Positions 57,059-64,000 of a stretch of 64,000 nt of DNA are shown here, piece after piece. The notes beneath the pieces are model-generated. The model was given only the letters and a program-made list of their open reading frames with translations. It ran no database searches and was not told the DNA's origin. Position 1 is the first letter of the stretch. Each line of letters starts with the position of its first letter. The translations under genes and the position numbers were made by a program. Source of the stretch: Fimbriimonadia bacterium (GTDB taxonomy: Bacteria; Armatimonadota; Fimbriimonadia; Fimbriimonadales; Fimbriimonadaceae); NCBI GenBank assembly GCA_030427425.1, contig JAUICQ010000008.1, forward strand, positions 23,976 to 87,975, in the 5' to 3' direction.

Positions 57059-59387
57059 GTTTCTCTAGTTTAGCTATACTCTGTACAAGCTTCTTCACTC
57101 CGATAATGCCAGGGAATGCGACTGTTACCTGATAATCGTTTCCTGATAGTGGCGTACAATTGATAACCACTCCAGTACCGAATTTTACATGTTTGACGTG
57201 TTCACCCGATTTGAAGAGTGTTTTAGTCTCTTGTTCTTCTTCAAAAATGTCGGGTTCTTCTTTACGGTTGTATCTATTCTGGTACGGCTTATTCCTATCA
57301 TTCTTATAAGGAGAATGGTTTCTATTCTGAGAGAACATTCCAGGTTTATTAAATGCCCGATTAGATAATTTTACGTTCAATAGTTGTTGTGGGAGATCTT
57401 CTATGAATCGTGAAGGTGGGTTATACACTGGCTGACCGTACATCGATCGTTGTGTGGCGTACAGTAAGTGGAGATGTTGTTTAGCTCTTGTAATACCCAC
57501 GTAACAGAGTCGTCTCTCTTCTGCTAGTTCTGTTTCGTCTTGGAGGGTTCTGCTATGTGGGAAGATGCCTTCCTCTAATCCGCAGAGGAATACTACTGGA
57601 AACTCTAATCCTTTTGATGCATGGAGGGTCATGAGGGTGACAGCATCACCATTTTCTACAAGATTATCAACATCAGCAACTAGTGCAACGCTTTCAAGGA
57701 ATCCGAGTAGTGAAGGTTCATCCGCCGTATTTTCGTAGGTGCTTGTTACGTTTAGGAATTCGTTTAAGTTCTCTACTCTGCTCTGTGCATCTGCCGTTTT
57801 TTCATTTCTTAAGCTTTCGAGATATCCGCTTTTTTCAAGGATGTATTTAGTAGTTTCTGAGATGGTATGGTTTTCACTATACTCTTTAGCTTTTTTAATA
57901 GTGTTCGTGAACATCTCTAGAAGCCCGGCAGTACGTTTCGTGAAGTGATTTTCTATATTAGATGAAGTGAGTATCTCCCAGACAGAGCAACTCTCTTCAT
58001 AGGCTACTTTGTCTAAGTTGGCGATAGTAGTGGTTCCGATTCCTCTTGCTGGGGTGTTAATCACTCGCTTCAGTGAGATGCTATCATACGGATTAATGAG
58101 GAGCCGGAGATAGGATATAGTGTCTTTAATCTCTTTTCTATCGTAGAATCGCTGACCTCCTATGAGGACGTGTGGAACTCTTAAATTGAGGAGGGTCTCT
58201 TCAAGTACACGGCTCTGGGCGTTGGTTCGGTAAAGAATGGCAAACTCTCCGAACTTCTTATTTCCGTCTTGTACTTCGTTTAGAATTTTGTTAGCTACTA
58301 TCAGTGCTTCATCGTACTCCGATCCAGATTCGATGAGGTGTATATTTTCACCTTCTTCGTTGGAGGTCCAGAGTTGTTTTTCTTCACGTGAAGTGTTTTT
58401 AACAATTACGGAATGAGCAGCTTCTAGAATCTTCTTTGTAGACCGATAGTTCTGCATTAATTTAATAACTTTTGTATCGGGATAATCGTTTCGAAACTTG
58501 TACATCAGCTGGATGTTTGCGCCTCTCCATGCATAGATCGATTGGTCGTCATCTCCTACTACGGTGATGTTCTTATGTTTTCCAGCAAGGAGATGGACCA
58601 TTTTATACTGTACATCATTAATGTCTTGATACTCGTCTACTAATACATGCTGGAATCTATTCTGATAATAATCTCGTGCTTCTTCACAGGTATCTAATAG
58701 TTCAACGGAATAATAGAGAAGATCGTCAAAATCGAGAGCGTTATTTACCTGAAGTTTCTCTCGATAAGAGGTGTATACTTTCGCTACTACTCCTTCAAAG
58801 AAGCCCATAGAAGAGGCGCTATACTTTTCCGGACTAATGAACTTTTCTTTAGCCTCACTAATGGCATATAGAATGTTTTTGGGTTGGAAGCTCTTTTCGT
58901 CGATGTTTTTCTCTTTTAGAATCTCTTTGATGACGGCTAAGGAATCGTTTGTATCGTAGATGACGAAATTGGGATCTATCCCAATATGTATTCCGTACAT
59001 ACGGAGCATTTTGACGGCAATGGAGTGGAATGTTCCTACCCACATTCCGCGTGTGGTGTTTCCTAATAATTGCTCTATACGTTCCTGGAGTTCTCTTGCA
59101 GCTTTATTTGTAAAGGTAACAGCAAGGATGGATCCTGGATGAGCCCCTTTTTCTATTAAATGGGCAATACGGTAAGTGATTACTCGAGTCTTGCCCGATC
59201 CTGCTCCTGCGAAAATTTGGATGGCGCCACCTGGCCATGTAACGGCTTCATGCTGCTCTTTATTTAATTTGGATAAATCTAAAGCAGTTCTAACAACATT
59301 TTCTTCTGTATGGTTGTTTGTGGGATAGATAACTGCAGAATTGTTTGATGAAACATTATCAACTATAGGGGTGCCAGATTTTTGCAT
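57048..59387 (-). CDS. pcrA: ATP-dependent DNA helicase PcrA/UvrD
   Basis: Superfamily 1A 3'-5' helicase for repair and for removing proteins from DNA. The 779 residues show all key motifs: Walker A FAGAGSGKTRVITYR, Ia VTFTNKAA, II VLVDEYQDIND, III GDDDQSIYAWRGAN, IV MQNYRST, V MTLHASKGLEFPVVF and VI CYVGITRAKQ. A basic linker and a C-terminal Tudor-like segment (GEHVKHVKFGTGVVI) are typical of PcrA/UvrD, which binds RNA polymerase. The N terminus has about 35 extra polar residues before the helicase core. Confidence 0.95.
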   Translation of the reverse strand: MQKSGTPIVDNVSSNNSAVIYPTNNHTEENVVRTALDLSKLNKEQHEAVTWPGGAIQIFAGAGSGKTRVITYRIAHLIEKGAHPGSILAVTFTNKAARELQERIEQLLGNTTRGMWVGTFHSIAVKMLRMYGIHIGIDPNFVIYDTNDSLAVIKEILKEKNIDEKSFQPKNILYAISEAKEKFISPEKYSASSMGFFEGVVAKVYTSYREKLQVNNALDFDDLLYYSVELLDTCEEARDYYQNRFQHVLVDEYQDINDVQYKMVHLLAGKHKNITVVGDDDQSIYAWRGANIQLMYKFRNDYPDTKVIKLMQNYRSTKKILEAAHSVIVKNTSREEKQLWTSNEEGENIHLIESGSEYDEALIVANKILNEVQDGNKKFGEFAILYRTNAQSRVLEETLLNLRVPHVLIGGQRFYDRKEIKDTISYLRLLINPYDSISLKRVINTPARGIGTTTIANLDKVAYEESCSVWEILTSSNIENHFTKRTAGLLEMFTNTIKKAKEYSENHTISETTKYILEKSGYLESLRNEKTADAQSRVENLNEFLNVTSTYENTADEPSLLGFLESVALVADVDNLVENGDAVTLMTLHASKGLEFPVVFLCGLEEGIFPHSRTLQDETELAEERRLCYVGITRAKQHLHLLYATQRSMYGQPVYNPPSRFIEDLPQQLLNVKLSNRAFNKPGMFSQNRNHSPYKNDRNKPYQNRYNRKEEPDIFEEEQETKTLFKSGEHVKHVKFGTGVVINCTPLSGNDYQVTVAFPGIIGVKKLVQSIAKLEKHDS

Positions 59388-59577
59388 ACTTACTTAAGTA
59401 TACGCTATTTGGTTTTCTGATAAGGACCTTAGAGATGATGAATATGGATGGGTAGTATCTTTCTTGGTGTTCCAAGATCGACCATTTATTCTACAGTCTA
59501 GCTGTATATTTGCTGTGTGATTAAAGTGTTGAAATACGGAATAATACCTGTAGGAAAAGAAATATACGGAAGTTATT

Positions 59578-60063
59578 ATGATGAATCAGAACGGAAGCAA
59601 CGGTCCAACAGTCGAGCAGGTTTTAATGAATATTCAACAGGGGATAAATAATGTTATTTATCAGAATAATGGTACCAAAGATGAATTTATAGCAAACCCT
59701 AAAGAAGCGATTAAGAAATATTTAGGAATAGATATTCCTGAAAATATCGATGTGAAATCGATTAATCAGGAAAACAATCATACAGTACACTTTTTTTTAC
59801 CTTATACGCCAAACTATCAATCGGCTTGTGAAAACACAGCTTGCTGCAAAGAAGAAGCACCAAAAACTGAGGAATCATCTTCCAATGAAGTAAACGATAA
59901 TGATTTAGATAATGTAGCTGGTGGTACGAATGCTCACCATATGATGTACTGGGGTAGAAAAAACGAGTTGTCTGGCAATCCGAATCAGGGTGGGATTTTT
60001 GATGCTCCAGATAGAAGATTGCCCTGGGATAAACCATTTCATCCCAGAGATATAATTGGATAA
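59578..60063 (+). CDS. Orphan RiPP-type precursor: nitrile-hydratase-like leader with double-glycine site
   Basis: A 161-residue protein. Residues about 34-75 match the NHLP leader class of ribosomal natural products: DEFIANPKEAIKKYLGIDIP, then a beta-hairpin pattern ENIDVKSINQENNHTVHFFLP. An acidic Ser/Glu-rich linker (with Cys84, Cys89, Cys90) leads to DLDNVAGG at 109-116, a classic double-glycine cleavage site for a peptidase-containing ABC exporter. The predicted core (117-161, 45 residues) has no Cys and is rich in His, Trp, Arg, Pro, Asn and Asp. No modifying enzyme or exporter is encoded nearby. The core may be unmodified, or the partners lie elsewhere. Confidence 0.8.
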   Translation: MMNQNGSNGPTVEQVLMNIQQGINNVIYQNNGTKDEFIANPKEAIKKYLGIDIPENIDVKSINQENNHTVHFFLPYTPNYQSACENTACCKEEAPKTEESSSNEVNDNDLDNVAGGTNAHHMMYWGRKNELSGNPNQGGIFDAPDRRLPWDKPFHPRDIIG

Positions 60064-60106
60064 AAACTTGGGTAGAGAGTATCCCGACTGGTAACATACA
60101 GATAAT

Positions 60107-60865
60107 ATGGTAGAAACCACGCTAGAGAACGGAATCTATAGAGTAACTCTGAACCGACCCGAGGTGCGGAACGCATTTAATGACGAACTTATCCAGGAGT
60201 TACATGGTATTTGGGATAGTATTCCTTCAGAAACAAGAGCTATTGTTTTAACAGGATCGGGGTCTGCATTCTGTGCTGGTGCCGATCTCAACTGGATGAA
60301 GAAGACTGCATCTTATACTCAGGAACAGAATAAACAGGATGCATTAAGTCTGGCTAAATTATTAGAGAAGATGGCCAATTCACCAGCTCCTTTAATTGCT
60401 AGAGTAAATGGGAATGCGTTTGGAGGAGGGTGTGGATTAGTTGCAGCTGCCGATATTGCAATAGCCTCCAGTAAGGCGAGATTCGCTTTCTCTGAAGTTA
60501 AACTTGGACTGATTCCTGCTACCATTAGTAGAGTTGTTATCGATAAAATAGGGAGGGGATATGCAAGACATCTTTTCCTCACAGGGGAATCGTTTAATAC
60601 GATTCGAGCGATGCATATAGGATTAATCCATGAGATGGGTCCGGAAGAGCAGTTAGATGAACTGATTCAGGAGAAGATAGACCATATTATGCTGTCGGGT
60701 CCGGAAGCTATACTTAAATCTAGAGAGTTGATTTATAATTATCCACTACCATTAAATGAGGCAGCTGAGAGATTAGCCGAAAAGCGATCGGGTGATGAAG
60801 GCAGGGAAGGAGTCTCGGCATTTTTAGAAAAACGGAAAGCAGGTTTCGTGGTAGATAAATCATGA
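60107..60865 (+). CDS. liuC: Enoyl-CoA hydratase, methylglutaconyl-CoA hydratase-like
   Basis: Crotonase-fold enzyme of 252 residues. The oxyanion-hole segments are GSGSAFCAGADLNWMKK and NGNAFGGGCGLVAAADIAIA, with FSEVKLGLIPATIS carrying the usual active-site Glu. The ADLNWMK and VKLGLIPATIS signatures are close to methylglutaconyl-CoA hydratase (LiuC) of leucine breakdown. Its stop overlaps the ATG of a biotin carboxylase by four bases, as liuC and liuD are neighbours in leucine-degradation operons. A more general enoyl-CoA hydratase role remains possible. Confidence 0.85.
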   Translation: MVETTLENGIYRVTLNRPEVRNAFNDELIQELHGIWDSIPSETRAIVLTGSGSAFCAGADLNWMKKTASYTQEQNKQDALSLAKLLEKMANSPAPLIARVNGNAFGGGCGLVAAADIAIASSKARFAFSEVKLGLIPATISRVVIDKIGRGYARHLFLTGESFNTIRAMHIGLIHEMGPEEQLDELIQEKIDHIMLSGPEAILKSRELIYNYPLPLNEAAERLAEKRSGDEGREGVSAFLEKRKAGFVVDKS

Positions 60866-62358
60866 AAAAATTACTGATTGCAAACAGAGGTGAGATAGCA
60901 GTAAGAATTATCCGTGCAGCAAAGAGCATGGGTATTAAGACGGTAGCTGTTTATAGTGATGCCGATTCCTGCTCACTCCACACCCTTCTTGCTGATGAAG
61001 CTGTCTGCTTAGGTGAACCAGAGCCCGTCCATAGTTATATTAATGAACAGAAAATTTTAGATGCTATCCTTGCTACAAAGAGTGATGCTGTACATCCTGG
61101 ATACGGATTCCTTTCTGAAAAGAGTAGTTTTGTAAAAAGATGTGAAGAAGCGGGAATCACGTTTGTGGGTCCGACTGCTGCCAGTATGGATGCACTAGGT
61201 TCAAAAATTTCAGCTAAAGAGACCGCTACTAAATTAGGGATCCCTCTTACTCCTGGATTTTTTGATGCAACTGCTACCAGGCATCAACTTGAAGAAGCAG
61301 CAGAAAGAATCGGTTATCCTGTTATGTTGAAAGCTTCCGCCGGTGGAGGCGGTAGAGGGATGAGAGTTGTCTCGGAAAAAAGCGACTTCCTTAAACTATT
61401 AGATCTAGCCGCATCCGAATCGGAGAAGGCGTTTGGGGATGGTACGATGATGGTTGAGAAGTATATCCCAAAATCGAGACATATCGAGATTCAGGTATTG
61501 GCCGATAATTATGGGAACGTTCATACACTGCACGAACGGGAATGCAGTCTGCAACGGAAACATCAGAAAGTGCTAGAAGAATCACACTCTCCATATATAA
61601 TGAATCATCCACAACTAAACTTAAGAGAGAAGCTAGAAGATTGTTCTAAGAAGTTAGCAAAAGAAGTGGGATATCGGAACGCTGGTACGGTTGAATTTAT
61701 GGTGGATGACGCCACTGGCGAGTTCTACTTTTTAGAGGTAAATACCAGATTGCAAGTAGAGCATCCTGTAACAGAAGAACTTACCGGATTAGATATCGTG
61801 CAACATCAACTGGCGATTGCATCCGGAGAAAAAGTTGAGCATTTACCATTTAAAGCGAGGGGTCATGTGATAGAAGCACGTATTACTGCTGAAGATGCTA
61901 GCAAAGGATTCCTGCCTTCTATTGGGAAGATTTTTGGTTGGGCCGTGCCGGAGGGTCCGGGAATTAGGCTTGATACTGGGGTTTGCGAGGGTGCAGAGAT
62001 TAGTAGATACTATGATAGTATGATAGCGAAATTAATCGTTACTGCAGAGGATAGATGTAAGGCAATCGATAGACTGAAGTTGGCTCTACAAGATTTTCAT
62101 ATCTTAGGTGTTCAGACCAATATCGCCTACTTACTAGATATTTTAGAAGATAAGAACGTCCTGGATGGTAACTTTGATACAAACTACCTGGAAAGGGAAT
62201 ACCCAAACTGGAATCCGGAACTCTATATTCCAGTCGGACTCTCCACGCTCTATCATAATGCGACCTCGTCCAATAGCAGTAGTGACAGCAATAAATCTAG
62301 TAATAGAGATGATTCTGGATGGGCTTGGAGCCAAACAGATAGCTGGCGTAACGTTTAG
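60862..62358 (+). CDS. Biotin carboxylase subunit, acyl-CoA (methylcrotonyl-CoA) carboxylase alpha type, lacking the biotin domain
   Basis: ATP-grasp enzyme that carboxylates biotin with bicarbonate. The 498 residues contain LLIANRGEIAVRIIRAAK, HPGYGFLSEKSSFV, the glycine loop MLKASAGGGGRGMR, ECSLQRKHQKVLEE, FYFLEVNTRLQVEHPVTE and the C-domain end DFHILGVQTNIAYLLDIL, then NFDTNYLEREYPNW. The last two are typical of methylcrotonyl/propionyl-CoA carboxylase alpha chains rather than AccC. Those chains run to about 650 residues with a biotinyl domain. Here a Ser/Asn-rich linker and WSQTDSWRNV end the protein. The biotin carrier must be separate, or lost. Confidence 0.9.
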   Translation: MKKLLIANRGEIAVRIIRAAKSMGIKTVAVYSDADSCSLHTLLADEAVCLGEPEPVHSYINEQKILDAILATKSDAVHPGYGFLSEKSSFVKRCEEAGITFVGPTAASMDALGSKISAKETATKLGIPLTPGFFDATATRHQLEEAAERIGYPVMLKASAGGGGRGMRVVSEKSDFLKLLDLAASESEKAFGDGTMMVEKYIPKSRHIEIQVLADNYGNVHTLHERECSLQRKHQKVLEESHSPYIMNHPQLNLREKLEDCSKKLAKEVGYRNAGTVEFMVDDATGEFYFLEVNTRLQVEHPVTEELTGLDIVQHQLAIASGEKVEHLPFKARGHVIEARITAEDASKGFLPSIGKIFGWAVPEGPGIRLDTGVCEGAEISRYYDSMIAKLIVTAEDRCKAIDRLKLALQDFHILGVQTNIAYLLDILEDKNVLDGNFDTNYLEREYPNWNPELYIPVGLSTLYHNATSSNSSSDSNKSSNRDDSGWAWSQTDSWRNV

Positions 62359-62395
62359 ATTCCTTTTTGTAAATGTATGGTAATATGATGTTGCC

Positions 62396-64000
62396 ATGCT
62401 AAGAAAAATAAGTCTATATAGTAAATTTCTTTTTTCTGCATTATTGTTCATGGTTGTGAGCAATGTTTCAGCGATGGAGCGTAGCGATTCTGTATCTACA
62501 TCACCCAAGTATAATAGTAATCTTTATACCAAGCTAGTCTTTGAAGATGGTGTCACTTTTGAAGCTCATGAGATAGTTAAAATCGCGATGTCTGTGATGG
62601 ATGATGCAGAATCGGTGGATCCGATAGTGCCTGATTACGAGACTTATGAAGAGCAGATTGAGGCGAAGTTCTGTGAGCTCCTCGATTTTTTTGTTGAGAA
62701 AGCGTCTAGACACTATGGAGTACCGGGAGAATTGCTGAGATTTATGCTAGAAAGGTTTGAGGAATTAGGTATCAATGCCATTGTTCCAATGTCTAGTAAA
62801 GATGAGTTTTTTAGTCTTACAGAAGATAGTTATAGATGTCTGATGAATGGAGAAATGTTGCTAAGGTCTAGCATTGATAGTTATTGTTCTTACAGTTCTG
62901 TAATCCCTAAAGTGATGGCAGTAAAACTAATAGAAAAGCTTCTTGAAGAAGGTTGTATGACAAGAAACGGGAAAGAGTTTAAATACAAACCAAGAGCTGT
63001 AATCTCAACAAATTTATTTTTCTGGAATGAGATAATGACCACCGTTATGGAAAAACAAAACGAGGAATCAGAATCTGTGAGATTAGTAGAAGAGACGTTT
63101 GATAAACATATTCTTCCCGAGACTATCCGACCGCGTGAGTCTTCGTTTAGGGGTTGGCTAGGTCTAGCAAGGCATATAGAGAATAAAGATATTAGGCCTG
63201 AAGTTAAAGCCTGGTGGTTAAACATAGGGGATAGGTTAATCGGGTTGAAAAACAATCCTCAATGGCGGGATCTATATGTTACCGATCATGGCTTTAGTCA
63301 GGATATTATTGATGGCACAGAAATGTCTTTGGTATCGTATGATTTTAAAGCACAGCTGGATTTGGCAGCGGCTTATTATTTTATCAAATTATATAATAGA
63401 TCTTCTGAATATATGAAGGAATGTATACAAAATAGATTTTGCTTGTTATACGATAAGCAAAGAGATGAGGTTTTATTATGTTTGTTTTTATTAGGTTATA
63501 CTGCAGAGAATTATAATGCAAGCAAGGTGCATATAGAGGCAAAAGAATTCGGAAAAATACGACTAAGATATATGAAATATACCCGTGCACTGAATTCTGG
63601 TAAGGGAGATGATTCCAATCCATTTTCATCATTAACTGAAGAAGAGAAGTTGATGATTACAAAAATAAGTGAGAAGCAAAAAAAAGAAGGTTTAGGTTAT
63701 TTTCACAGTGCTATGAACTCCATGGAGAATAAGATAAAAGAGACCTATAAGATGCAGTTTCCTAATAGATATTATTTTTTCATGCAGTTAGATAGGATAT
63801 TTGCATTCGAGGATGCAGATAGGTATAAGAAATTTTTGCAGTTAAAAGACGTAAGCAAGAAATTAGGTGATGGTGATCCCGCTCATATATTTCAACCGAT
63901 TCATACCTTTGGATCTATATATAAGGGTGCTGCCTATCCTGAATTTGCTGAAACCATTGAACGTTATTTTTCTAGTTCAGGTTCTCTCTCATCAACAGAG
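62396..64000 (+). CDS. Exported protein of unknown function (3' partial)
   Basis: A frame of 535 codons from the ATG at 62396, open to the right edge. The signal peptide is clear (basic start, hydrophobic LFSALLFMVV, likely cut after NVSA), then an Arg/Ser-rich start of the mature protein. The visible part is soluble, charged, rich in helices (VRLVEETFDKHILPE, LKNNPQWRDLYVTDHG) and has no domain I recognise. It starts 37 bases after the biotin carboxylase. It resembles the other large secreted unknowns in the window in style only. Confidence 0.7.
   Translation, partial: MLRKISLYSKFLFSALLFMVVSNVSAMERSDSVSTSPKYNSNLYTKLVFEDGVTFEAHEIVKIAMSVMDDAESVDPIVPDYETYEEQIEAKFCELLDFFVEKASRHYGVPGELLRFMLERFEELGINAIVPMSSKDEFFSLTEDSYRCLMNGEMLLRSSIDSYCSYSSVIPKVMAVKLIEKLLEEGCMTRNGKEFKYKPRAVISTNLFFWNEIMTTVMEKQNEESESVRLVEETFDKHILPETIRPRESSFRGWLGLARHIENKDIRPEVKAWWLNIGDRLIGLKNNPQWRDLYVTDHGFSQDIIDGTEMSLVSYDFKAQLDLAAAYYFIKLYNRSSEYMKECIQNRFCLLYDKQRDEVLLCLFLLGYTAENYNASKVHIEAKEFGKIRLRYMKYTRALNSGKGDDSNPFSSLTEEEKLMITKISEKQKKEGLGYFHSAMNSMENKIKETYKMQFPNRYYFFMQLDRIFAFEDADRYKKFLQLKDVSKKLGDGDPAHIFQPIHTFGSIYKGAAYPEFAETIERYFSSSGSLSSTE

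Overview
The window looks like a chromosome segment of a low-GC, host-associated (probably intracellular) Gram-negative bacterium. An outer membrane is shown by bamA and an ompH/skp-like chaperone gene, by lgt, and by at least eight predicted lipoproteins. Many genes encode secreted or lipid-anchored coiled-coil, repeat or leucine-rich-repeat proteins with no recognised function. Short palindromic repeats of the kind common in obligate intracellular bacteria are scattered through the intergenic DNA. Start codons are ATG, GTG and TTG, often with a clear Shine-Dalgarno sequence. The metal transporter has the gene order and the permease-regulator fusion known from the chlamydial ytgABCD locus, which hints at the PVC group (Planctomycetes, Verrucomicrobia, Chlamydiae). 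I cannot place the organism with confidence.

Layout: 1-5.1 kb holds the C-terminal part of an Fe-S oxidoreductase and a four-gene Mn/Zn/Fe ABC transporter. 5.3-9.6 kb (minus) holds polyphosphate kinase, an exopolyphosphatase-like protein and an MFS transporter. 9.8-15 kb holds nuoF, two lipoproteins and typA. 15-17 kb holds an unknown secreted protein inside nested inverted repeats. 17-20 kb holds lgt, tpiA, a possible structured RNA and a tiny lipoprotein. 20.2-20.6 kb is a tandem array of about 97 bp units, followed by a three-gene phage-like cassette (amidase, small membrane protein, HK97-type portal). 22.7-31 kb mixes secreted unknowns with a PAP2 phosphatase, a PBP2, a ferredoxin-NADP reductase and birA. 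31-41 kb holds eno, smpB, bamA-ompH, lipoproteins, an LRR protein and prfB with its programmed frameshift. 41-47.5 kb (minus) holds dnaK, dut and a sugar ABC importer with a fused binding protein and permease.

47.7-53.6 kb is the second half of the spc ribosomal operon (rpsN-rpsH-rplF-rplR-rpsE-rpmD-rplO-secY-adk-map), followed by the SRP RNA gene. 53.7-57 kb holds alr, tRNA-Gly, tRNA-Arg, a frame-disrupted 2-hydroxyacid dehydrogenase and a lipoprotein. 57-64 kb holds pcrA, an orphan RiPP-type precursor with a nitrile-hydratase-like leader and a double-glycine site, a methylglutaconyl-CoA-hydratase-like gene overlapping a biotin carboxylase that lacks its biotin domain, and the start of another secreted protein that runs off the edge.

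The genes show a cell that keeps translation, envelope building, glycolysis (tpiA, eno), part of complex I and polyphosphate metabolism, and that spends much coding capacity on exported proteins of unknown function. The most unusual items are the orphan RiPP-like precursor (59578-60063), the isolated phage cassette next to the tandem repeats, the inverted-repeat-flanked secreted gene, and the possible structured RNA after tpiA.
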